47,379 nucleotides of DNA, taken from positions 1 to 47,379 of the forward strand of contig NZ_CAJPPN010000016.1 of the NCBI RefSeq assembly GCF_905372525.1, written 5' to 3'. The position numbers were made by a program, and so were the translations under genes. The notes beneath the pieces were generated by a model, which had not been told where the DNA came from, did no database searches, and saw nothing but the letters and a program-made list of their open reading frames with translations. Each line of letters begins with the position of its first letter. Position 1 is the first letter of the stretch. The stretch comes from an uncultured Porphyromonas sp. GTDB taxonomy: Bacteria; Bacteroidota; Bacteroidia; Bacteroidales; Porphyromonadaceae. Of this stretch, positions 25,720 to 32,962 are shown piece by piece.

Positions 25720-26632
25720 GTTCCTGTGAGGTCGATTGTACAGTTTGTAGGAAGATCTCATGCATTGAGGGATACTCGTGTTCAGCATGGCGGATCCTGA
25801 GTGTCTGAGGGAGTAGAGAGAGGGGATGTCGTAGGTCTTCGCCCTCTGATAGAGGCAGGCGGATGGTCCCGCCCCATTCGTTTTGCTCATGTTCGATCGG
25901 GGCTAGCCGTGTGAGCTCCTCGGGGGTCAGCTGTCCATCGTAGCGGATGAGGGCTGTCCCCTTGCTGTGCGCCCGACGTACCTCCTCTGTGCGTCCTGCG
26001 AGGACGACTCGAGCGTGGTCGATGAGGGTGATGCTGTCACATAGCTCCTCGACGCTCTGCATGTTGTGCGTTGATAGGATAAGCGTCGTCCCGTTGTCCC
26101 TTAGGCGAAGGATTTCCTGCTTGAGCGTCTCTGCATTCACGGGATCAAAGCCACTGAAGGGCTCGTCGAAGATCAGGAGCTTGGGCTCATGGATGACGGT
26201 ACAGATGAACTGCACCTTCTGCTGCATCCCCTTCGATAGCTCCTCCACCTTCTTCTCCCACCAGGGGAGGATGTCTAGGTGCTCGAACCACTTGCGGACA
26301 CGCCCCTCGGCCTCCTGTTTGGTCAGTCCTTTGAGGCGGGAGAGGTAGATCGCCTGCTCCCCGACCTTCATCTTGGGATATAGTCCTCGCTCCTCGGGAA
26401 GGTAACCGATGTGACGCAGGTCACTCTCTCGGATGGGCTTTCCCTCTAGGAGTACCTGACCGCTGTCAGGCGCTGTGATGCGGTTGATGATACGGATGAG
26501 CGAGCTCTTCCCTGCACCATTAGGCCCGAGTAGGCCGAAGATCTGTCCCTCCTCCACTTGGAGTGAGACTCGATCCAGAGCAGTGTGTGTAGCGTAGTGC
26601 TTGCTCACCTCCTTTACTTCCAGATAAGGCAT
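25712..26632 (-). CDS. ABC transporter ATP-binding protein (NatA-like)
   Basis: 306 residues from the ATG at 26632. A start at 26662 is also in frame but lies inside the promoter element at 26660-26667, so I reject it. Walker A is GLLGPNGAGKSS (33-44), the ABC signature LSKGMQQKV (132-140), and Walker B with D-loop LLIFDEPFSGFD (152-163). A DUF4162-like C-terminal extension follows. It powers the permease encoded immediately downstream, with which it overlaps. Substrate unknown. Confidence 0.93.
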   Translation of the reverse strand: MPYLEVKEVSKHYATHTALDRVSLQVEEGQIFGLLGPNGAGKSSLIRIINRITAPDSGQVLLEGKPIRESDLRHIGYLPEERGLYPKMKVGEQAIYLSRLKGLTKQEAEGRVRKWFEHLDILPWWEKKVEELSKGMQQKVQFICTVIHEPKLLIFDEPFSGFDPVNAETLKQEILRLRDNGTTLILSTHNMQSVEELCDSITLIDHARVVLAGRTEEVRRAHSKGTALIRYDGQLTPEELTRLAPIEHEQNEWGGTIRLPLSEGEDLRHPLSLLPQTLRIRHAEHEYPSMHEIFLQTVQSTSQEHE

Positions 26633-26659
26633 ACTAAGTGTACTAGTTAAATTGTCTCG

Positions 26660-26667
26660 CAAAGGTA
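26660..26667 (-). promoter_or_regulatory. Promoter -7 element of the ABC operon
   Basis: Minus-strand TACCTTTG (26667 to 26660). The expected start point near 26653 leaves a leader of about 20 nt to the ATG at 26632 and decides the start codon. Confidence 0.65.
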
Positions 26668-26971
26668 GTCAAAAGCTACTCCTTATCCTTCACTACTTGA
26701 GGATGATGTACTCGATACATCTGAGGTCGAAGACAGAGCCTCTTATCTAAGAGAGCTCGACAGAGTGCTCTATTGCGCCTGCTGACTCAGAGTGCCTCTG
26801 ATGAGGGGGTACACTAGTTCCATTTCTCTTCGGGTGATACTCTCCTTTGTCGCATATTGCTTGCGCAGCCGTTGATGGGTTTGATAGGGGGATAAAGGAG
26901 GGCATCCTCCAGATCCCCGAGTGTATTTCACCCCTCTCGTAGCTCGCCTTCCGAAGAGGCAAAGATGAGTA
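26668..26971. other. Non-coding interval before the second repeat family
   Basis: No gene is supported. Two overlapping minus-strand frames of about 80 codons (26747-27015) run into the repeat at 26972-27051 and show no protein features. Confidence 0.45.
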
Positions 26972-27051
26972 TACCGAGAGCGCGCCCACGCTCCTATAAT
27001 GAACGTCCTCATCACCTATGTAAGGTGATGAGGACGTTCTTACCGAGAGCG
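26972..27051 (+). repeat. Second repeat family, copy with perfect 16-bp arms
   Basis: GAACGTCCTCATCACC (27001-27016) pairs perfectly with GGTGATGAGGACGTTC (27024-27039) around the loop TATGTAA. The hairpin is flanked by the direct repeat TACCGAGAGCG at 26972-26982 and 27041-27051. It lies 62 bp from MITE-like copy D. Confidence 0.8.
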
Positions 27052-27113
27052 TATGAGCCTTCTTAGTATGTTCGTTTTTGAGTGCTCGGTACGTTTGATA
27101 TAGAGCGTGTTAT

Positions 27114-27467
27114 CCAGGGCTGACGTATGCAATCACTATAGTGCGAGGGCAAGGTCGTGGGGGAGTATACTCCGAAGATAGAAGTATCTATGTCCTAGGC
27201 TAGATATGCCCAGCGAGTACCTCCTATCTAGGATGGATGAGTATACACGTGTGTACACAACTGTATACCCACGTGTACACAACAGTATACACGCGTGTAT
27301 ACTACCTCGCTCTAAGTATACCCTCTATAGGGCTCGCTTGTATGTCTGTTTCTTGGGGATAATGCCGAGGATCTTTAGTGATGGGCTAAGGCTCCCTGGG
27401 TTATGAAATAATACCCCCGAAGATCCAAAGGCAGGAGTGTGCGAGCGAGATTATGCGTCGGCCCTGG
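27114..27467 (+). mobile_element. MITE-like element, copy D, complete with target duplication (354 bp)
   Basis: The best-preserved copy. It starts CCAGGGCTGACG and ends CGTCGGCCCTGG, forming inverted ends of about 12-15 bp with one or two mismatches. The flanks carry an 8-bp direct repeat, CGTGTTAT, at 27106-27113 and 27468-27475, as left by transposition. Inside are a 127-bp leader, three palindromes (27241-27258, 27263-27280, 27285-27302; spacers AACT and AACA) and a 165-bp trailer. It encodes no transposase; the 66-codon frame at 27206-27406 reads through the palindromes. Mobilisation by a transposase elsewhere in the genome is inferred. Confidence 0.88.
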
Positions 27468-27475
27468 CGTGTTAT

Positions 27476-27893
27476 CTGAAGCGCTTCTCTGTAAGTTGCT
27501 CGCTGAAGATGAATATGCGTAGATCATATGTTTTATTCCCCTATTTCTAGTGTTTGTCGACTCAGAGAGTACCCCCTAGATAGGTGGGGGAAAGTGGTAA
27601 TGCTTCTATCTTGATGAGCTCGCCACCTTCCTCTGGGGGAGACACCGACTTTCTCTCCATCCCCCCTATTTAGCTACTCGTGGATAGGGAGACGACTCTT
27701 TAGAGAAGGAGGGGTACCTATACAGCCCTTCGCTCCAAATGCTAGAGAAGGGAGTGTGGGTAGGGTCTATCTTGTAGTCTGAGAATAGATATACTCAAGG
27801 ATACCCTCCTATTCTATAGTATTTGTATGTGTAGGTGTAGCGTATAAGAGGCTACGAGACTGCACACAATCAGGGAAAGTGCGTATTTTTTGT
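27476..27893. other. Non-coding interval upstream of psd
   Basis: No gene, repeat or RNA is recognised between the target duplication of copy D and the psd promoter. Confidence 0.45.
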
Positions 27894-27901
27894 TACTTTT
27901 G
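27894..27901 (+). promoter_or_regulatory. Promoter -7 element of the psd-pssA cluster
   Basis: TACTTTTG matches the TAnnTTTG consensus, after a T-rich run. It lies 44 bp upstream of the psd ATG. Confidence 0.6.
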
Positions 27902-27945
27902 TGGATATGCGTACACTGCCCAAACAATAATATTATTAATACGAT

Positions 27946-28599
27946 ATGCAGCTACACAAGGAGGGACATGGCCCTCTTATCGGGTTCGCGATAGGCCTAA
28001 TCGGCATTAACGCTCTCATCGCCCTCTATGCGGGGGCGTTTACCCTTATCCCTGCACTACTCTCTGTGGCTTTCTTCGCTGGAGTGGTGAACTTCTTTCG
28101 TTATGAGCCCCGCAAGCACTCAGATGGCTCACGGGAAGTCGTCTGCCCTGCCGATGGGCGTGTCGTCGTCATCGAAGAGGTCGATGAGACACAGATCCTC
28201 GGGACACGTTGCCTACAGGTATCGGTCTTCATGAACGTCTTCGATATGCACGTGAACTGGATCCCCTGCAATGGTGTCGTCGAGCATGTCTCCCACACCC
28301 CAGGGCGCTTCCTATCAGCACATCTGCCTAAGAGCAGTACGGACAACGAGCGCTCCGCTGTAGTCATCCGCAACGAGGCTGGAGATACAGTCCTCGTGCG
28401 TCAAGTAGCAGGGGCTATCGCACGTCGCATCGTCACCTATCCGGAGGTGGGACAGCGAGTCAAGATCAATGAGAACCTTGGTTTCATCAAGTTTGGCTCT
28501 CGTGTAGACCTATATCTACCCCTCGGTAGCGAGGTGCACGTCAAGGTCGGCCAGCGTGTCAAGGGGAACATCACGGACATTGCTACGCTCCCTCGCTAA
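27946..28599 (+). CDS. psd: Phosphatidylserine decarboxylase family protein
   Basis: 217 residues, the short form of the family. Two hydrophobic N-terminal segments (about 11-48) anchor it in the membrane. FRYEPRK precedes CPADGRV (67-73), and MHVNWIP contains the conserved His102. The self-cleavage site that forms the pyruvoyl cofactor is Gly184-Ser185 in KFGSRVD. It makes phosphatidylethanolamine from phosphatidylserine. The next gene, pssA, makes the substrate, which supports this assignment. Confidence 0.93.
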   Translation: MQLHKEGHGPLIGFAIGLIGINALIALYAGAFTLIPALLSVAFFAGVVNFFRYEPRKHSDGSREVVCPADGRVVVIEEVDETQILGTRCLQVSVFMNVFDMHVNWIPCNGVVEHVSHTPGRFLSAHLPKSSTDNERSAVVIRNEAGDTVLVRQVAGAIARRIVTYPEVGQRVKINENLGFIKFGSRVDLYLPLGSEVHVKVGQRVKGNITDIATLPR

Positions 28600-28617
28600 C
28601 GATACGAGATAATAGAG

Positions 28618-29307
28618 ATGAGTATCAAGAAGCATATCCCCAACACAATCACCTGTGCTAACCTCCTCTCGGGGGTCTTAGCTATCGTCTATACACTCCA
28701 GGAGCGAAACCTAGAGTGTGCAGCTTGGTGTATCGTACTGGCTGCCGTCTTCGACTTCTTCGATGGACTCATGGCACGGGCTTTAGGTGTGACGAGTCCG
28801 ATCGGGAAGGATCTGGATTCACTAGCTGATGTCGTGAGCTTTGGGGTTGCCCCCGCACTGCTCGTCTATCAAGGACTGAGCACGCTCTCGGGCGGAAGTA
28901 TGCTCGCCTATGGGGTCTTTATCTTACCAGCCTTCGCAGCCCTACGCCTAGCGAAGTTCAATCACGACGAGCGTCAGACGATGTCTTTCCTAGGACTCCC
29001 GGTGCCCTCCAATGCGCTCTTTTGGATCGGAGCATCCTTTGCACTAGAGAGTATCCAGTATACGATTGGCCCCCAGCTGACACTCATTACCTATCTGGTG
29101 CTAGCTGTCCTATTCTCTGCTCTGATGGTGAGTGATCTGCCGATGTTCTCCTTCAAGCTGAAGAAGGCTCCTCTAAAGGCACTCTGGCGGCAGATCCTCC
29201 TCGTGATCATTGCTATCGTCGCTATCCTGACTCGAGGATGGTTTGGTTGTAGTCTCACGATCATTGCCTATGTCTTCCTCTCGCTTCTTCCTGCGAAGGA
29301 AGAGTAG
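28618..29307 (+). CDS. pssA: CDP-diacylglycerol-serine O-phosphatidyltransferase
   Basis: 229 residues, membrane enzyme making phosphatidylserine from CDP-diacylglycerol and serine. The CDP-alcohol phosphotransferase motif is complete: Asp46, Asp49-Gly50, Ala53-Arg54, Gly63, Asp67 and Asp71. About six to eight hydrophobic segments are visible. It starts 18 bp after psd and forms an operon with it, giving the two steps to phosphatidylethanolamine. Confidence 0.95.
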   Translation: MSIKKHIPNTITCANLLSGVLAIVYTLQERNLECAAWCIVLAAVFDFFDGLMARALGVTSPIGKDLDSLADVVSFGVAPALLVYQGLSTLSGGSMLAYGVFILPAFAALRLAKFNHDERQTMSFLGLPVPSNALFWIGASFALESIQYTIGPQLTLITYLVLAVLFSALMVSDLPMFSFKLKKAPLKALWRQILLVIIAIVAILTRGWFGCSLTIIAYVFLSLLPAKEE

Positions 29308-29361
29308 TTTGGCATACTCTTTGCTTAGGGATAAGCATGTATTATCAATAACGAGACGACA

Positions 29362-29676
29362 ATGGACGGACTTATCATCTTCCTACTCATACTCTGGGTA
29401 CTCTGGTTCTTCAGAGCTCGTATCCAGGTCTGGCTCCTAAGCCACATCCTCAGACGTGCACAGCGACGTATGGATGAGGCTACCTCCGCACGAGGCTACA
29501 GCTCATCCCAGAGAGACTATGGACAACGACAGCGTACCGCTACTAATGGACGTGATACCGAGGGTGCAGGCTCTGAGCCCCGGCAAAAGCAAGAGCTGGA
29601 TACGATCGAGGCGAGGAAGTTTGATCGCTCCTCATCGGATGAATATGTAGACTTCGAGGAGCTCCCTAAGGAGTAG
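29362..29676 (+). CDS. DUF4834-family small membrane protein
   Basis: 104 residues. A single N-terminal membrane helix (about 4-18) is followed by a basic stretch, a low-complexity Ser/Arg/Gln-rich region, and an acidic end with the pattern DEYVDFEELP. This layout matches the Bacteroidota DUF4834 family, of unknown function. It lies 54 bp after pssA and before a strong terminator, so it is the last gene of that transcript. Confidence 0.78.
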   Translation: MDGLIIFLLILWVLWFFRARIQVWLLSHILRRAQRRMDEATSARGYSSSQRDYGQRQRTATNGRDTEGAGSEPRQKQELDTIEARKFDRSSSDEYVDFEELPKE

Positions 29677-29705
29677 GAGAGCCCTCCCCTAGCAAGTCAT
29701 CAAGT

Positions 29706-29747
29706 AATAAGCAGAGACCTCATCTTCGGATGGGGTCTCTGCTTATT
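29706..29747 (+). terminator. Terminator of the psd-pssA-DUF4834 transcript
   Basis: A 19-pair stem with one mismatch, from AATAAGCAGAGACC (29706-29719) to its mirror ending at 29747, closed by a TTCG tetraloop and followed by TTC. Very stable. Confidence 0.88.
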
Positions 29748-29804
29748 TTCTCCTATCCCAGAGGCTGGATAAAGCTAATATAGAATTATGCCCAAGGACA
29801 CAAA

Positions 29805-29849
29805 AGAGTAGACCGTACGCCTCCAGCGAGGGAGGGTACGGTCTACTCT
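29805..29849 (-). terminator. Terminator of prs
   Basis: AGAGTAGACCGTAC (29805-29818) pairs perfectly with GTACGGTCTACTCT (29836-29849). On the minus strand the stem is followed by TTTGTG, so it serves the minus-strand prs gene, which ends 75 bp away. Confidence 0.82.
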
Positions 29850-29923
29850 GTGATCTAGGGGAGGGAAGTACGCTAGAGGGAGCCTGGTCTCACATAGGAG
29901 CTAGGCTCCACTTAGATATGACC

Positions 29924-30868
29924 CTAGAGCGAGTAAAGGATACTGATGGACTCGTGATTGATGACACGCTTTATCGCCTCGGCGAAGACCCCAGCTACAG
30001 ACACGATATGTATCTTATCAGAGTGCTTGCGTAGAGGGATAGAGTCCGTGAAGATCATCTCAGTAAGTGAAGAGGCTTCGATACGCTCCGTCGCAGGATC
30101 GCTCAGTACGGCATGGCTAGCGATAGCGCGGACACTCCGGGCACCATTACGCATCATCAGGTCAGCGGCCTTGCAGATCGTCCCAGCGGTATCGACTATG
30201 TCGTCTACGAGGATTACATCCTTGTCCCTCACGTCCCCGATGATCGTCATCTCAGCGACCTCGTTGGCCTTAGCACGGCTCTTGTGGCAGATGACCATAG
30301 GTACACCGAGGAACTTCGCATAGGAGTTTGCCCGCTTGGCTCCGCCGACGTCAGGTGTTGCCACGACAGTCCGATCAAGGTCGGAGGTGCTACGTAGGTA
30401 GTCGATGAAGACCGTGGAGGCGTAGAGGTGGTCTACGGGGACGTTGAAGAAGCCCTGGATCTGGTCAGCGTGTAGGTCCATCGTGATCAGTCGGGTGACC
30501 CCAGCAGTACCTAGGAGGTCTGCCATGAGCTTTGCCCCGATGGAGACACGTGGCTTATCCTTGCGATCCTGGCGTGCCCATCCGAAGTAGGGGATGACGG
30601 CAGCGATATAGTGAGCCGAGGCACGCTTAGCAGCATCGATCATCAGCAGGAGCTCCATCATATTGTCCGAGGAGGGATAGGTGGACTGTATGAGGAAGAC
30701 GTCCTTACCACGGATGCTATCCTTGTAGTAGACGGAGAACTCGCCATCGGCGAAGTGCTCGACTTCCATGTCTCCTAGGCTGATACCTAGGCCTTCGGCG
30801 ATCTTAGAGGCAAGCTCTAGGGATGCCGAACCGGCAAAGATCGCCACATTGTTTGTATCAATACTCAT
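29924..30868 (-). CDS. prs: Ribose-phosphate pyrophosphokinase (PRPP synthetase)
   Basis: 314 residues. It makes phosphoribosyl pyrophosphate from ribose 5-phosphate and ATP for purine, pyrimidine, histidine and tryptophan synthesis. The ATP-binding RQDRK loop is at 99-103, the DLHADQIQGFF segment starts at 131, and the PRPP-binding loop VDDIVDTAGT is at 221-230. The gene is 46 bp behind glgB on the same strand and is probably transcribed with it, ending at the terminator at 29805-29849. Confidence 0.97.
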   Translation of the reverse strand: MSIDTNNVAIFAGSASLELASKIAEGLGISLGDMEVEHFADGEFSVYYKDSIRGKDVFLIQSTYPSSDNMMELLLMIDAAKRASAHYIAAVIPYFGWARQDRKDKPRVSIGAKLMADLLGTAGVTRLITMDLHADQIQGFFNVPVDHLYASTVFIDYLRSTSDLDRTVVATPDVGGAKRANSYAKFLGVPMVICHKSRAKANEVAEMTIIGDVRDKDVILVDDIVDTAGTICKAADLMMRNGARSVRAIASHAVLSDPATERIEASSLTEMIFTDSIPLRKHSDKIHIVSVAGVFAEAIKRVINHESISILYSL

Positions 30869-30914
30869 GAGATGTATGAAGTTTGTGAGAAGCTCTCTTA
30901 TGTAGTGCCTACGT

Positions 30915-32918
30915 CTATTGGCGTCTTAGCACAAGGGCTATGCGAGGGGGGAGATAAACGAATATTTCGCTCGTGGTGGTATCTCCCTCTCCTCGTAGCA
31001 GTGTCTCATAGACCTGCTGGTCATCGATGAGCCCGTACCCTCCAAAGTCCTTGGCGTCCGTATCAAGTGCTATCGTATAGCTCCCCTCAGGGACGGGGAT
31101 AGCATAGTCCGTATAAGCAGCCGTGGGATGGAAGTTGAAGAAGAAGAGTAAATCTCCCCGTCCGAAGCAGAGTACTTGATCCTCCTCATGTGCCCAGTAC
31201 TGTGTGAGGGGTAGGGAATTGAAGTCCTTGGTCTGCTCGATGAGGTGTACCATAGCACGATCGAAGTTCCTTAGGTCGTGGTAGAGGAGATCTGGGTTAT
31301 CTGCTAGGCTCCACTGACGGCGTGCATAGTGGTACGACCAGCCGTTCCCCTCACGAGGGAAGTCAATCCATTCGGGATGGCCAAACTCGTTGCCCATGAA
31401 GGTTAGGTATCCTCCATTCATCGTCCCTGCTGTGATGAGGCGGATCATCTTGTGTAGGGCGACGGCTCTGTCGATGGATAGCGTACGGCTAGACCGGCTC
31501 ATATGCCAGTACATCTCGGCATCTGCCAGGCGGAATATGATGGTCTTATCCCCAACGAGGGCTTGGTCGTGGCTCTCGGCATAGCTGATCGTCCGCTCAT
31601 CCTCACGACGGTTCGTGAGCTCATACCAGATGGCTCCTGGGCTCCAAGCCTCATCTGGGTGCTCCTTGATGAGCTGTGTCCAGAAGTCTGGGATGTTCAT
31701 TGCCAATCGGTAGTCGAAGCCAAAGCCTCCACCCTCAATACATGAGGCTAGCCCAGGCATACCACTCACCTCCTCTGCTATTGTAATCGCCCCAGGGTAG
31801 ACCTTGTGGATGAGCTTATTGGCCAAGGTGAGGTAGGCCATCGCATCTGCGTCCTGATGCCCATTGAAGTAGTCAGCATAGGAGGTGAAAGATTCCCCAA
31901 GGCCGTGGTTGTAGTAGAGCATAGAGGAGACTCCGTCGAAGCGGAAGCCGTCGAACTGGAATACCTCGAGCCAATACTTACAGTTGGAGAGTAGGAAGTG
32001 CATGACGTTGTTACGCCCATAGTCAAAGCAAAGTGAGCCCCACGCTGGGTGGTCTCCTCGTGGACCTTCGTGGAAGAAGAGGGTACGAGAGCCATCATAT
32101 TTAGCCAATCCCTCCACCTCATTCTTTACAGCATGGCTGTGCACGAGATCCATAATGACACGTAGCCCGTATCCGTGGGCTGTATCGATGAGCTCCTTGA
32201 GTTCGTCTGGTGTACCAAAGCGACTACTTGGGGCAAAGAAGCTCGAGACATGATAGCCAAAGGATCCGTAGTAGGGGTGCTCCTGCACGGCCATGATCTG
32301 GATCGCGTTATAGCCTAGATCTACGATGCGAGGAAGTACCTGTTCCTGAAACTCTCGGTAGCTACTGACTCGCCCCTCCTCGGAGGACATCCCGATATGA
32401 CACTCATAGATCATCAGAGGCTCATCCCCTCCAGTGGGACGTGTGTGTCTGAAGGTATATGCCTGCTCTGGTTCCCAGACCTGAGCACTGAATATCCCTG
32501 TCTGGCTATCTTGTACTACTCGAGTCGCCCATGCTGGTACACGCTCGCCACTCCCATGTCCCCAGTGGACAAAGAGACGATAGAAATCCCCATGATGGAG
32601 CGCATTGCTTGCGACCTTAATCTCCCAGTTACCATAGTCATCGACTCGCTTGAGCTTCCATACAGACATCGTCTGCCAGTTATTAAATGAGCCTATGAGA
32701 TAGACGCTCTGTGCTCCAGGGAGGAACTCTCGTAGAACCCATGCGCCTCGCTCATCTCGGTGTAGGCCATAGTATAGGTATCCGTCAGCAAACTGCTCGA
32801 GGGGTACATCTCCACCCTGGGTCAGAGAGCGTTCGCGTGCTCGTGTGAACTCCATTCTTCTGTGGATGCGCTCTTCGTAGGGCTTCAGCCAGGGGTCGTT
32901 CGTTGCTAGCTTCGTCAT
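30915..32918 (-). CDS. glgB: 1,4-alpha-glucan branching enzyme
   Basis: 667 residues. A carbohydrate-binding N-terminal domain (about 50-150, with IGSFNNW) precedes a GH13 barrel. Conserved residues are Asp257, His260 and His262 in MDLVHSHA, nucleophile Asp328 in GFRFDGV, acid/base Glu382 in AEEVSGMP, and His450-Asp451 in ESHDQ. It adds alpha-1,6 branches to glycogen. No other glycogen genes are in the window. It lies between an antiporter and prs, with 44- and 46-bp gaps. Confidence 0.95.
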   Translation of the reverse strand: MTKLATNDPWLKPYEERIHRRMEFTRARERSLTQGGDVPLEQFADGYLYYGLHRDERGAWVLREFLPGAQSVYLIGSFNNWQTMSVWKLKRVDDYGNWEIKVASNALHHGDFYRLFVHWGHGSGERVPAWATRVVQDSQTGIFSAQVWEPEQAYTFRHTRPTGGDEPLMIYECHIGMSSEEGRVSSYREFQEQVLPRIVDLGYNAIQIMAVQEHPYYGSFGYHVSSFFAPSSRFGTPDELKELIDTAHGYGLRVIMDLVHSHAVKNEVEGLAKYDGSRTLFFHEGPRGDHPAWGSLCFDYGRNNVMHFLLSNCKYWLEVFQFDGFRFDGVSSMLYYNHGLGESFTSYADYFNGHQDADAMAYLTLANKLIHKVYPGAITIAEEVSGMPGLASCIEGGGFGFDYRLAMNIPDFWTQLIKEHPDEAWSPGAIWYELTNRREDERTISYAESHDQALVGDKTIIFRLADAEMYWHMSRSSRTLSIDRAVALHKMIRLITAGTMNGGYLTFMGNEFGHPEWIDFPREGNGWSYHYARRQWSLADNPDLLYHDLRNFDRAMVHLIEQTKDFNSLPLTQYWAHEEDQVLCFGRGDLLFFFNFHPTAAYTDYAIPVPEGSYTIALDTDAKDFGGYGLIDDQQVYETLLRGEGDTTTSEIFVYLPPRIALVLRRQ

Positions 32919-32962
32919 AAGATGGTTTGTGTAGTGCCCTTGGGGCGGTTAGTACGTATATG

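Noticed and set aside
25720..25890. N-terminal extension of the ABC permease
   Set aside because: It lies wholly within the ATPase gene in another frame. The ATG at 25719 gives a family-like N terminus and the usual short overlap.
26747..27015. Two overlapping minus-strand frames of about 80 codons
   Set aside because: They run into the second repeat family, lack protein features and have no promoter.
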